Notes: generated from the letters alone by a model not told the origin. Positions 42,474 through 51,528 are shown, counted from the stretch's first letter. The stretch is DNA of 64,000 nt from Pedobacter terrae (GCF_900100705.1 NZ_FNCH01000011.1:124001-188000), one strand, 5' to 3'. Translations and numbers: made by a program.

Positions 42474-45356
42474 ATGAAAATCGCATCCTACAACATCAAT
42501 GGCGTAAACGGCCGATTGGAAAATCTGCTGCGCTGGTTAAAAGAGGCGGCACCAGATGTGGTATGCTTACAGGAACTCAAATGTGAAGATAAAAGTTTTC
42601 CTGTGTCTAAGATTAACCAGGCCGGCTACCATGCGGTATGGCAGGGAGAAAAAAGCTGGAATGGAGTAGCAATACTCTCTAAAAACGAAATCAGGGAACT
42701 GCGCAGGGATCTTCCCGGTAAGGATGATGAATTTACCCATAGCCGTTACCTGGAGGTTTTTACCTTCGGTATAGTTATCGGGTGTATCTATCTTCCCAAC
42801 GGCAATCCTTATCCGGGTCCAAAATTCGAATATAAAAAGCGATGGTTTTCGAGGCTTCTCGAACATTCGAAAACTTTGCGGGTTACCGGGCTGCCGGTTA
42901 TCCTGGCTGGCGACTATAACGTGATGCCAACGGAACTTGATACCTATAAGCCCGAAAAATACAGGGACAATGCCCTTTTCCAAAGGGAAATCAGAGAAGA
43001 TTTTGCTACGCTGGTAGATCAGGGTTGGACAGATGCCATCCGCACGTTGTATCCTGAAAAACGCATTTATACTTTTTGGGATTACCTCAGAAAAGCCTAT
43101 GAACGTGATGCAGGCCTGCGCCTTGACCATTTTTTATTAACCGCAGATTTGGCTGAAAAACTTTCTGGCGCCCGGGTAGACAAAGAGGTAAGGGGCTGGA
43201 AAGGTTCAAGCGACCATGCCCCCGTTTGGATTGAGCTTTCGGAAAAACCGGTACGAAAAAATACAGCCCCAACCAAAAAGAGCGGGGTTAAAAAAATGCC
43301 AGCCTTAACCAATGGGCTCCATGAGCTATTAAAGCAGGCCGATAAAACCCAAATGCCCACCGGCATTAAACCCATGAAGGCAACACTGGTAAACGAGCCC
43401 TTTAACCAGCCTGGCTGGATCTATGAGGTGAAATGGGACGGTTACCGCGCCATCGCCTATGGTGAGCAATCAGGTACCAGGCTTTTTTCGCGTAACAACC
43501 TGGAATTTTCCCAGTTTACCACCATCACGGCTGCGCTAGGAGAGTTAAAGTTAAATGCCATTTTGGATGGCGAAATTGTTGCGCTAAAAGATGATGGCAG
43601 CGCAGATTTTGGTGCCCTGCAGAACTGGAAGAATACCCAACGTGCTGAACTGATCTACTATGTTTTCGATATCCTCTGGTTTGAGGGCTATTCACTATTA
43701 TCGCTAACCTTGAACCAAAGAAGGAAAATTCTCGAAGCAGTTATGCCCACGGAACATCCCAACATCAAGATCAGCCAAACCTATCATACCAGTGGACTGG
43801 ATTTTTTTGAGGCTGCAAAAAAAATGAAACTCGAAGGCATTATTGCCAAACGTGCCGACAGCTTTTATTCTTCCGATAGCCGTTCAATGGAATGGTTGAA
43901 AATAAAGGTCAAACGCAGGCAGGAAGTGGTTATTGGCGGCTATACCAAAAACGAAGGAACGGAGAAATATTTCAGTGCACTTACCCTCGGTGTCTACGGC
44001 CCTAAGGGTACACTGCATTATATCGGGAAAGTAGGCACTGGCTTTAACCAGCAATCGCAAAAGGAGCTGATGTCGGTATTCGAAAATCTCACTACCACCA
44101 TATGCCCATTCGAAACAGAACCCGATGTGGATGAGCCCTCGCAGTTCAGGCCCAGGCGTATGGGCGCAAAGCCAACCTGGTTAAAGCCAGAACTGATAGG
44201 TGAAATAGAATTTGCAGAACTCACTTCAGATGGGAAACTGCGCCAGGCTTCCTTTAAAGGGCTGCGCACAGATAAAAGCCTAAAGGAAGTAATATTTGAA
44301 CATGAAAAAGATACCGGATCCATTACCCGGGAGGTAGCGCTGGAACACGAGCTTGCAAAACAGCCCGGTAAACCATCTGCTAAATCTACCCAACCCCCAA
44401 GAAGAAAAACCTTAAAGGACAAGGCACTACTACTTACCGGCAGCTCAGAAACCGAGGAGAAGAAAGTGGATGGACATATTTTAAAGTTTACCCATCTCTC
44501 CAAACTCTACTGGCCTGAGGAGAAGGTATCCAAGCGAGACATGTTTAACTATTATGACCAGGTTGCCCCGCTAATGCTGCCCTACCTGTTGGATAGGCCC
44601 CTGTCGCTGAACCGCTTTCTGGGAGGCATACACGCAGCAAGCTTTTATCAGAAAAATGTGAAGGAAACCGCACCCTCCTGGGCACATACCATGCCCCATA
44701 CCAATGAAAAGGGCGAAGAAAAAAGCTATCTGTTGGGTAAAGATAGGGCTACCCTTTTATGGATGGCAAGCCTTGGCTGTATCGAAATGAACCCCTGGTT
44801 CAGCCGCGCGGCCGAACCAGACTACCCTGATTATTGTGTTATCGATCTGGATCCTGATAAGAATACTTTTGAACAGGTAATTAAAGCCGCACAAGTAACA
44901 AAATCTATTTTAGACAGCATTGGCGTTCCCGGCTTTCCAAAAACATCAGGTTCTACCGGTATGCACATCTATATCCCGCTTGGGGCTAACTATACCTACG
45001 AGCAGTCACAGCTTTTCGCCAACATTATTGTACGCCAGGTAAACCGCGAGCTTCCTAAATTTACCACACTCGAACGCACTATATCCAAACGTGGAGGGAA
45101 GATGTACCTTGATTTTCTGCAGAACAGACCTGGCGCTACTATAGCCGGAGTGTATTCCCTGCGTCCAAAGCCTGGTGCTACGGTATCCATGCCATTATCG
45201 TGGGATGAGGTGAAGCCAGGGCTTAAGATGAGGGACTTTACCATCTTTAACGCAGTTGACAGGCTAAAAGAAACCGGCGACCTGTTTTCTGGCGTACTGG
45301 GCAAGGGGATAGATATGGCACAGGTGCTCGCTACCGCGCAACATCTTTTTAGCTGA
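42474..45356 (+). CDS. ligD: Exonuclease III - DNA ligase D fusion (EEP-LIG-POL)
   Basis: 960 residues from ATG 42474 (MKIASYNINGVNGRLENLLR). Domain 1 (1-250) is an exonuclease III/AP-endonuclease fold: VVCLQELKC, GDYNVMPTELD near 145, LDHFLL near 220 and the catalytic SDHAPVW near 245. A basic linker follows. Domain 2 (about 295-600) is an ATP-dependent ligase with nucleotidyl Lys in YEVKWDGYRA near 320, LDGEIVALKDDGSADF, EGIIAKRADS and WLKIKVKRRQEV, then an OB fold. Domain 3 (about 660-955) is the LigD primase/polymerase: LSKLYWPEEKVSKRDMFNYY, VIDLDPDKNTF, GSTGMHIYIPLG. The usual phosphoesterase (PE) domain is absent; the ExoIII domain takes its place. No ku gene is visible in the window. 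Predicted role: end cleaning, filling and sealing in NHEJ. Confidence 0.93.
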   Translation: MKIASYNINGVNGRLENLLRWLKEAAPDVVCLQELKCEDKSFPVSKINQAGYHAVWQGEKSWNGVAILSKNEIRELRRDLPGKDDEFTHSRYLEVFTFGIVIGCIYLPNGNPYPGPKFEYKKRWFSRLLEHSKTLRVTGLPVILAGDYNVMPTELDTYKPEKYRDNALFQREIREDFATLVDQGWTDAIRTLYPEKRIYTFWDYLRKAYERDAGLRLDHFLLTADLAEKLSGARVDKEVRGWKGSSDHAPVWIELSEKPVRKNTAPTKKSGVKKMPALTNGLHELLKQADKTQMPTGIKPMKATLVNEPFNQPGWIYEVKWDGYRAIAYGEQSGTRLFSRNNLEFSQFTTITAALGELKLNAILDGEIVALKDDGSADFGALQNWKNTQRAELIYYVFDILWFEGYSLLSLTLNQRRKILEAVMPTEHPNIKISQTYHTSGLDFFEAAKKMKLEGIIAKRADSFYSSDSRSMEWLKIKVKRRQEVVIGGYTKNEGTEKYFSALTLGVYGPKGTLHYIGKVGTGFNQQSQKELMSVFENLTTTICPFETEPDVDEPSQFRPRRMGAKPTWLKPELIGEIEFAELTSDGKLRQASFKGLRTDKSLKEVIFEHEKDTGSITREVALEHELAKQPGKPSAKSTQPPRRKTLKDKALLLTGSSETEEKKVDGHILKFTHLSKLYWPEEKVSKRDMFNYYDQVAPLMLPYLLDRPLSLNRFLGGIHAASFYQKNVKETAPSWAHTMPHTNEKGEEKSYLLGKDRATLLWMASLGCIEMNPWFSRAAEPDYPDYCVIDLDPDKNTFEQVIKAAQVTKSILDSIGVPGFPKTSGSTGMHIYIPLGANYTYEQSQLFANIIVRQVNRELPKFTTLERTISKRGGKMYLDFLQNRPGATIAGVYSLRPKPGATVSMPLSWDEVKPGLKMRDFTIFNAVDRLKETGDLFSGVLGKGIDMAQVLATAQHLFS

Positions 45357-45403
45357 TCTGTGTAAGGCCATGCCCGGCAGTTAAAACTTAATTTCCACAA
45401 ACA

Positions 45404-46027
45404 ATGTTAATCAAGAAAAAACTGATGCGAAATTTAATGGAAAAACAGATCAGCACTGGCGCCAAAGCGCTGGTCCTTGGCACAATTGCAGGCTTTGCGC
45501 TGGCCACCTTCTACTTTTTGCGCAAACGCAACGGCGCACAAGGCCCGGCAGGTAACCCACAGCATCCCGGTATAAAAGATTTAAATATGGAAAGATATGT
45601 ATTTGACATTGCTGCCGGTGAACGCAGCGTTACAACTATAGTGGAACAGACAGGTGATTGCTACAGCGTTCAGCTCGATGGCAAGTATATAGGAACCATG
45701 TGGCAGGATGAGGAGAAGGACAAGCAATGGCAGACCGGAGACCAGGAACTTGAGCCTTACCTATCCGAAATTGCGCTGCATTTATCTGAAGCATTTTCGA
45801 GAAAAGGTTTTGCCAGTTTACTCATGGGCACTTACCCGGAAATAGTATCTACCGTTTGGAAGACTACTGAAACGCTCGAAGTTAACGTTAAAACAGATAC
45901 TGATATGGAAGTTTTTACCACTTTTTTGAAGGACGAGATATTAAACCTGGTCACCTTTGAAGAACATCTCGATCTTATGGTGAAAAAAGAAAACGATCCT
46001 TACTTTGTTATCGTTGGCATAAACTAA
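45404..46027 (+). CDS. Membrane-anchored protein of unknown function
   Basis: 207 residues. One transmembrane segment near residue 25-40 (GTIAGFALATFYFLRKRNGA), with a short basic inside part, a Gly/Pro linker (QGPAGNPQHPG) and a soluble acidic domain: MERYVFDIAAGERSVTTIVE, CYSVQLDGKYIGTMWQDEEK, then helices. Not recognised as a known family. It follows the ligase gene by 47 bases in the same direction and may share its transcript. Three in-frame ATG codons lie within the first 12 residues; I keep the first. Confidence 0.7.
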   Translation: MLIKKKLMRNLMEKQISTGAKALVLGTIAGFALATFYFLRKRNGAQGPAGNPQHPGIKDLNMERYVFDIAAGERSVTTIVEQTGDCYSVQLDGKYIGTMWQDEEKDKQWQTGDQELEPYLSEIALHLSEAFSRKGFASLLMGTYPEIVSTVWKTTETLEVNVKTDTDMEVFTTFLKDEILNLVTFEEHLDLMVKKENDPYFVIVGIN

Positions 46028-46442
46028 GCTATTTAAAGTTCTTCCCGCCATGGAATATGGTTTTGTAGATTTCAAACTTTTCAAAAACCACCAGATTGGA
46101 ATACCCCGTTTCATTCCCGTTCATGCCAGCCTGCATAGGATTTGCAGATAGAAAGGCTTAGGAACAGTAATAATATTTCAAGCGCCTTTTTGTTATGTTA
46201 ACAGTAAGTTGTTTAATAAAAAAGCTACAATGAGGATTGCCATTATAACTAACTTGTTAACGGTAATCAATTATTCACAACTTTGAACCATACTGTTTAA
46301 ACGAATATTGATTAGGAACCCACAACATAAGCTGGTATTTTCGGATAAGTATAAAGCTATACAGAAAGATAAAAATGCTGTAAAGATTTTGCTGATATTA
46401 AAATTGCAGATGATAGCTTTGTGGGAAATAAGGCTGTGAGAT
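46028..46442. other. Intergenic region, nothing recognised
   Basis: About 415 AT-rich bases. Only short unconvincing frames are present on either strand and no clear hairpin or promoter pair could be supported. Confidence 0.4.
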
Positions 46443-46856
46443 ATGAAATTTAGAAAAACCATTTATTTTTGTGTTATTGCGTATGTACTCTGTTTTCTGC
46501 AATGTTACCTTAGTATGCACACCTATGCAAAAGAGCTATCTGCAATGTGCCTAAATTGTATTTTTTATAGGGAAATATTGATAACCAGTTTATTAATTAT
46601 ATATATATATCCTGTAGTGTGGTTGCTCAACATGTTTAAGTTGAGTATTAAAATAAGATATGTCATTAGTTCGATATCCTTTTTTATACTATCTTATTTG
46701 GTCAATATCAGTATCTTCGACTCCAGGGTAGCTTCATGGAGCTCATATTCACACAAAGATGTTTTAATCAGCGTTTTTTTTCTTGCTTATCCTTATTTAT
46801 CAGTTTCTGTACTATCGTTTTGGTTAGCCACCAAAAAGTTAAACTTACTCCAGTAA
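46443..46856 (+). CDS. Small integral membrane protein, unknown
   Basis: 137 residues with four predicted membrane helices (near 8-26, 40-62, 74-93 and 110-128; for example ILITSLLIIYIYPVVWLLNM and YVISSISFFILSYLVNISIF). No charged motif or family is recognised. AT-rich compared with the ligase operon to its left. Stands alone. Could be an immunity-type or transport-accessory protein, but nothing in the sequence decides this. Confidence 0.6.
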   Translation: MKFRKTIYFCVIAYVLCFLQCYLSMHTYAKELSAMCLNCIFYREILITSLLIIYIYPVVWLLNMFKLSIKIRYVISSISFFILSYLVNISIFDSRVASWSSYSHKDVLISVFFLAYPYLSVSVLSFWLATKKLNLLQ

Positions 46857-47265
46857 TCTGCCAAATAGCCCTGCTTCATTATTTTTAAACGAATTCTGAC
46901 TTTCGAGAAAGGTTTTCTAAACGGAGTGATAACAAAATCACTGCTTTTATTGAGGACACAATTAAATTTTTCTCATGCAAAGATTAATGTTTCAACTGAT
47001 AAGTTAACGGCTGAATTTTATATGTACTTTTTTGAACCCCCGAACTAAAATTATATAAGCGTTATTCCAAACAAAAGATATACCCGAAAGGTTATAAGGT
47101 GACTAAAAGCCAAGATATAATGCCATCCAATCTCCCGGGCATCCATAAACATGCCGCTACCTACAATATCCTTTTATTTCCAGGTGATATGAACAGTATT
47201 GTAGCAACCCACTTACCAGGGCAGAAGGCTTGCTCACTGCTTATAACAAACTCAATTTTTAACAA
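46857..47265. other. Intergenic region, nothing recognised
   Basis: About 410 bases before the secreted protein at 47266. No coding frame with family features on either strand; no repeat shared with other gaps was noticed. Confidence 0.35.
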
Positions 47266-47859
47266 ATGAAACATTTTACTTTTTGCCTGGCCTGTTTGCT
47301 GGCAGTAGCTGGATTTGTGGCCAACGCACAGGCCCCCAAAGAAGAGATCAAAGTCCCGGCTTCGCTGAAGCAGTTCATTCCCCATGGTTATAAGGTGCTT
47401 GACCTTACCAAAGGCAACCTGAACAGGGACAGTTATCCGGATGCAGTAATGGTACTCTACAAGGTTGGTGAAGAGAAAACCTCCGATGTAGCCGATCATC
47501 CCGAAAAACGCCCTTTGCTGCTTCTTGCCGGTCAGAAAGACAACTCGTACAGGCTTGTGGCACGGAGTGACAATGCCGTTTACTGCGTGGATTGCGGTGG
47601 CCAGATGGGCGATCCCTTTACCGGTATTACCATTAAGGACGGATATTTCTCTGTTGAACACTACGGTGGAAGTGGCTGGCGCTGGACCCGTATTATCACT
47701 TTTAAATATGTGCCGGCAGAAAATAACTGGTTCCTGTATAAGGATGGGGGTGAAAGTTTTCATGCCACAGATCCCGAGCACGTAGAGACTAAGGTTAAAA
47801 CAGCTAAAAACTTTGGAAAGGTACCTTTTAAAAAGTTCGACATTTATAAGGATCAATAA
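47266..47859 (+). CDS. Secreted protein of unknown function
   Basis: 197 residues; signal peptide MKHFTFCLACLLAVAGFVAN with cleavage near NAQA. The mature part starts with IPHGYKVLDLTKGNLNRDSY, a calcium-loop/FG-GAP-like phrase (GNLNRDSYPDAVMVLY), and includes CVDCGGQMGDPFTGITIKDG and HYGGSGWRWTRIITFKYVP. This resembles periplasmic hypothetical proteins that occur next to polymorphic toxins or alone in Bacteroidota. GC-richer than both flanks. A terminator hairpin follows the stop by about 60 bases. Confidence 0.7.
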   Translation: MKHFTFCLACLLAVAGFVANAQAPKEEIKVPASLKQFIPHGYKVLDLTKGNLNRDSYPDAVMVLYKVGEEKTSDVADHPEKRPLLLLAGQKDNSYRLVARSDNAVYCVDCGGQMGDPFTGITIKDGYFSVEHYGGSGWRWTRIITFKYVPAENNWFLYKDGGESFHATDPEHVETKVKTAKNFGKVPFKKFDIYKDQ

Positions 47860-47921
47860 ACCTGAACTTAACAGAGTAAGAAATCTCCAATATAAATTTC
47901 GTTTATGGTGTTCGATAAAAG

Positions 47922-47945
47922 AAAGCCGGCAGGTTGCCGGTTTTG
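47922..47945 (+). terminator. Terminator after the secreted protein gene
   Basis: Hairpin GCCGGCA - GGT - TGCCGG flanked by AAA and TTTTG. It lies about 60 bases after the stop at 47859. The following 450 bases to 48411 hold no gene; the last 90 are duplicated upstream of the pseudogene at 40251. Confidence 0.7.
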
Positions 47946-48411
47946 TCATTTTGGCCCTGGGGTAACAATGTGGCCAGGGTTTAGCATATTTTTGTAATGA
48001 AGGTGATGAGGTATGGACTATGGAATAAACCTGATATAATTGCCTTTGTAATTAAGGAGTTGATTAAGCTTAATTTTATCATTGCAGAGGATGTTTCGGA
48101 CAATTAGGAATTAGATAAAGAATCAAAATGAATAGTTTTGTGCGGGGCCTTCGGTCGGAAATTAACCAGAGAAATAAAAATGGTTTTGACTTTTAATGGC
48201 TTTATTCTTTAAAGAAATAGAATTTTAAGAATGTCGTGGCTATGCATTTTCCTTAAATTCCAGCTTACGCGATGTGCCGTCACCACAAAATAGCGCACGT
48301 AACAATCAATTATTAACAACAATTTGCTGCTCACTGTAGCATTTGCGCTAATCCACCCGTTTAATCTGAAATACCTGGCCAGATAAATCATTTAAAACCA
48401 TCAACCTACGC

Positions 48412-48768
48412 ATGAAAAACATCTATTCTAATTCCACTACCTTAATTGTTTTATTTATTGTTTCCATACTGATCATTGCAGGGGGATGCAAAAAAGATCA
48501 ACTCGTTGTAAATGAAGTAAAAGCGTATTTCCAGGTTAACCATAGCCCGGCTAATGCTTACGATGGTGGTTTCGCTTTAACTTTACAGCCAGATGGCTAC
48601 GCAGAAATTCTTCCATTTGGCGACATCCGCTATCGGGGGACTTACAAAATTAATGGTTCCAAAATAAAGGTTAGGATTGAACAAGAATCTAAAACTTATA
48701 CTTTTGAGATTATATCAACAACCGAAATTAGAGAAGAGGAATATGGAACCGTTCTTAAATTAAAATAA
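48412..48768 (+). CDS. Small lipoprotein (DUF-like), intact paralogue of 40251
   Basis: 118 residues. Signal peptide with lipobox LIIAGGCKKDQ at about residue 26. The mature domain is beta-rich: VNEVKAYFQVNHSPANAYDG, GFALTLQPDGYAEILPFGDI, RYRGTYKINGSKIKVRIEQE and FEIISTTEIREEEYGTVLKL. This resembles small lipocalin/META-like lipoproteins, without a sure family. The degenerate copy 8 kb to the left includes the same upstream region, showing a duplication of about 370 bases followed by decay of one copy. Confidence 0.75.
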   Translation: MKNIYSNSTTLIVLFIVSILIIAGGCKKDQLVVNEVKAYFQVNHSPANAYDGGFALTLQPDGYAEILPFGDIRYRGTYKINGSKIKVRIEQESKTYTFEIISTTEIREEEYGTVLKLK

Positions 48769-48910
48769 CTGACGGGTTTTAAGCCTATCCATCTCCTATT
48801 TTATGCGTAGCTTTTGATCATTAGGTGATGGCGCATGCAGTACAATAAGTGGAACGGGGTTTGAGCTTCGTCACTATGCGCAGGGTATCTTGGCGATTAT
48901 CGGGCCGTGT

Positions 48911-49780
48911 TCATTTCGAAAACCTGATATTTTTCCTGTACGCTTTTTTAATTTCGATCAGTATCACCCCATTGGCGCCTTTTGCGCCGTACACGGCCGT
49001 ATCCTTTGCATCCTTTAGTACTTCAATACTTTCAATCCAGTCTGGTGATAGCTCACCTAATTTCGAGGCTGCTATTGTACAGCTTTTATTACCGGCCCTG
49101 ATCAGATAAAGCGGTGATCTGTTCAGCGAGATTGTTGATATACCGCCGAGCATGATCCTTTTCTCGGCGATTAATTTAATGACCATGTTATCATTCAGAT
49201 AGGTTTCAATGGGGCTGTAGCCTGGCAGGTTGATGATGAATTTGGATAATGTGTCGCCATCAACCAGGTTTAGCTCAAATCTGCCAAGTGAATCGGTTAT
49301 CGCCAATGCATCTTCTTCTCCCATCCGCCTTACTTTAACGCTGGCAAGTGCTTTGCCATTCGTCTGGTCAACTACGGTTCCTTTTATGGTGATTGGTAAG
49401 GTGGGGAGGCTGGCCCATGATGGTTTGGTTTCATTGGCATCTTTGTGCTGTCCTTCGGTTTGTGTCACTGCCGGTTTTGTCTTTTGTGCCTCTGCCGGGC
49501 TAATGGCCAGTGCGGCCAGAGCAAGCGGCATGAGCCATTGCCAGCCTATCTTTGCCGGTGGCAGTAACAACAGGTCGCGGTTCATTTGGCTGGCCAGCAG
49601 GCGTCCGCATACGTTATCGCTTTTGTGTTTAAAAAAGTCTAACAGTTCCGTATCTGATTTGGTAGTGAGGTCTACGATGTTTTTTTCGCATTTGCCGCAG
49701 TGATGTTTGCCGTCTGGCTGCTCAATGTCGCTCCATTGCTGTAAGCATGGCTTGGTCAGGATCAATTGCAGGTTTTTCAT
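48911..49780 (-). CDS. Membrane protein with CHCGKC motif, regulatory-like domain and isolated TonB plug
   Basis: 289 residues. Near residues 26-34 a Cys/His motif HHCGKCEKNIVDLTTKS, resembling a zinc or heme ribbon; near residue 80-97 a membrane helix (WQWLMPLALAALAISPAEAQ); residues 130-200 a carboxypeptidase-regulatory-like beta sandwich (TIKGTVVDQTNGKALASVKV); residues 240-280 a TonB plug piece (WIESIEVLKDAKDTAVYGAK, GANGVILIEIKK) with no beta barrel. The layout is seen in several Bacteroidota proteins of unknown role. It may interact with TonB or serve as a sensor. The gene is alone. Confidence 0.75.
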   Translation of the reverse strand: MKNLQLILTKPCLQQWSDIEQPDGKHHCGKCEKNIVDLTTKSDTELLDFFKHKSDNVCGRLLASQMNRDLLLLPPAKIGWQWLMPLALAALAISPAEAQKTKPAVTQTEGQHKDANETKPSWASLPTLPITIKGTVVDQTNGKALASVKVRRMGEEDALAITDSLGRFELNLVDGDTLSKFIINLPGYSPIETYLNDNMVIKLIAEKRIMLGGISTISLNRSPLYLIRAGNKSCTIAASKLGELSPDWIESIEVLKDAKDTAVYGAKGANGVILIEIKKAYRKNIRFSK

Positions 49781-49899
49781 GGGCTTAGGTTTTATACAGG
49801 ATGCGGTAGATTGACTAATTCCATAACTGGTCTGGTTCTTATCGTCAGTTTTAGTTAACGTATGGTTTCAGTTGTCCTGCGAATGATATTTCGATACAT

Positions 49900-49989
49900 C
49901 GTCATTCCCAATTTAATTGGGAATCTTAATGCTTTAGCAAAGTGCTTAAGATCCCCGCCTGCGCGGGATCCGATAGCCATGAGATGACG
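49900..49989. repeat. Palindromic intergenic repeat (REP/MITE-like)
   Basis: 90-base element with ends CGTCAT and ATGACG and internal palindromes CCCAATTTAATTGGG, TAAGATTCCC-type pairing and GATCCCCGCCTGCGCGGGATC. Shares outer form with the element at 7309-7403. GC-rich hairpin core unlike its surroundings. Confidence 0.7.
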
Positions 49990-50128
49990 GAAAAACGAAA
50001 TAAAATGCTGCTCTTAACTGGTATATTTTACCTTTGATACAGCCTGTGGTCATTTAAAGCACGAATTACGCTGAAATCGTGGCTTCACTTTCATTTTAAA
50101 TTATATACCTTCGCAATACATAATAGGC

Positions 50129-50548
50129 TTAATGAGGATCAGGCTGTAATTGAGAATCATAACTGCGAATTAATGAATCCAATTGCTTACTATGTGAAAA
50201 TTCGATGCAAGATTTCATATAAGGCTTCCTCCCTTCATAATCTGCGATGTGGGAAGGTTCAATAGAAAGAAAAGTTTGGTATGCCAGGCTGTCAATAGCC
50301 TTGTAAATGTTTCGGGCGCCGGAACGATTGTAATCAGTTATTTCCACATATACCGTTTTACTAATGTCGTTTTGAAGCGCTGTATCTTGTTTGCTTATCA
50401 AAGACAAACAACTGCATAATGCATACTCCTTTGCCCATTGGCGTTTTTCGTTTAAGACCGACGCATTGGCTTGTTTTTTACTCACCTTACAGCCTCCCGT
50501 GTAAAGTAAAATGCACATAAATGGCATTATCAAAGATGTTTTTTTCAT
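50129..50548 (-). CDS. Tai4-family type VI immunity lipoprotein
   Basis: 139 residues from ATG 50548 (MKKTSLIMPFMCILLYTGGC); this start overlaps the effector stop (ATGA), and the longer ATG lies inside the effector gene. Lipobox YTGGC. The mature part follows the T6SS amidase immunity protein 4 pattern: WAKEYALCSCLSLI, YVEITDYNRSGARNIYKAID, SLAYQTFLSIEPS and MKSCIEFSHSKQLDSLIRSY with the conserved Cys/His-Ser-Lys positions. It protects the periplasm against a Tae4 peptidoglycan amidase. The gene looks intact although its effector is broken, so it may be an orphan immunity gene. Assignment is by motif memory, not a search. Confidence 0.75.
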   Translation of the reverse strand: MKKTSLIMPFMCILLYTGGCKVSKKQANASVLNEKRQWAKEYALCSCLSLISKQDTALQNDISKTVYVEITDYNRSGARNIYKAIDSLAYQTFLSIEPSHIADYEGRKPYMKSCIEFSHSKQLDSLIRSYDSQLQPDPH

Positions 50549-50990
50549 GGTAACTTCCAAACTGTAACTTTTGCCGTTCCACCGTTTGCATTAAAATAAT
50601 CGTGACCACCAATAGCATGCTTCCTGTCCACAAAGTTGCATGCCCCATGGCCCCGAATTTTGAAGGGTAGTTCGGTTGCATTATGTATAAACCTTTTATA
50701 TTTTTTAATTTCCCCCTAAAAAGAGTTCCTTGGGGGGCTCCGTCAGCAGCGTTCAACTCAACTTTGTCAGTGGCAGAAAAAATCTGCTTTACATAATTAT
50801 AGAGATGCGCTGATAAAACGAAATAATACTTACTAGCTGCACCGCTTCGTTTACTAATTGCTGCCAATTCATTTTTTGATAAACGTACAGATTTTTGGGT
50901 AAGGTTAATATTTGCCACCTTACTCAGTGGTTCTTCCTGTTTAAAAAATGTGAAGCAATTTATCATTATTGAAAAAAAGAATAGTTTCAT
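50545..50990 (-). pseudogene. Tae4-family type VI amidase effector, truncated and frameshifted
   Basis: Minus-strand frame from ATG 50990 gives INLTQKSVRLSKNELAAISK, RSGAASKYYFVLSAHLYNYV and LKNIKGLYIMQPNYPSKFGA followed by GHATLW. Near 50613 a one-base deletion moves the family C-terminus into the next frame: KHAIGGHDYFNANGGTAKVT then VWKLP and TGA, which overlaps the tai4 start. The conserved His of GHATLW is present, but the N-terminal NxCAxR catalytic-Cys segment is not recognisable; upstream DNA belongs to an HNH gene scrap. So an effector C-terminal part was joined to foreign DNA and then frameshifted. Confidence 0.7.
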
Positions 50991-51528
50991 CGTTGTAATT
51001 TTTTTGCAAATTAATTATCACCTCCTCAATATATTCAAAGCCATTATTACTCGCAATGGTAAGCAGCGGCTGTATAATCTCTAAAAACCTTTCCCGTAAA
51101 TCTGTTTCAGGCAATTGCTGCGCATCGGCATTAGGGAACAGGCTCAGGTAATCTTCCATTATGGGCTCTTTGGGATAGCTTCCGGTCATCACTTCAATAG
51201 CCGTTTTGTGCAGCAGGTAATACCCGTCAAAGTATTCTTCCATCCTGGGCAGCTTGTCATTCTTGCGGCTGTTGAATGATGGATCAGCCGGGATCAGGTT
51301 CCAGATCAGATCATGCGATACAAAGGCGTAGGGGATAAAATGTTCAACGGCGAAACTGCCATGGGTTAGTTTTGTATCCGTGTAAATACATTCCAGCGGG
51401 CCGGTATGGTCTACAACCCTGTTCCAGAATTTACGCTGGTTGAACAGGCTGTTCCGGCGTGCAGGTTTGATCAGTTTATTTGGGATATCAGTTATCTTCC
51501 ATATATATTCGTTTTTTGAGACAAATCT
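50941..51528 (-). pseudogene. HNH endonuclease, 5'-truncated (full-length C-terminal copy)
   Basis: Open minus-strand frame from 51528 without an ATG before MEEYFDG at 51243. It reads NEYIWKITDIPNKLIKPARR, FWNRVVDHTGPLECIYTDTK, the HNH core FAVEHFIPYAFVSHDLIWNL, IPADPSFNSRKNDKLPRMEE and the C-terminal MEDYLSLFPNADAQQLPETD. The first His/Asn/Lys motif is complete, but the N-terminal half of the family protein is missing and the natural end (FEYM...stop in the other copies) is replaced by EEVIINLQ. Joined at its 3' end to the Tae4 scrap. Confidence 0.75.
51027..51167 (-). repeat. HNH C-terminus repeat, copy 1
   Basis: About 140 bases encoding MEDYLSLFPNADAQQLPETD through IASNNGFEY at the end of the HNH remnant. 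Repeated at 58897-59038 (diverged) and 61651-61785 (almost identical). Confidence 0.9.

Noticed and set aside
42567..43130. A 187-residue minus-strand frame inside the exonuclease-ligase gene
   Set aside because: Antisense shadow of the ExoIII domain; no motif, no start signal.
44018..44503. A 161-residue minus-strand frame in the ligase domain
   Set aside because: Ser-rich antisense shadow of a strongly supported coding region.
47161..47949. A 262-residue minus-strand frame opposite the secreted protein gene
   Set aside because: Although longer than the plus-strand gene, it lacks domain features, while the plus frame has a clean signal peptide and a terminator after it.
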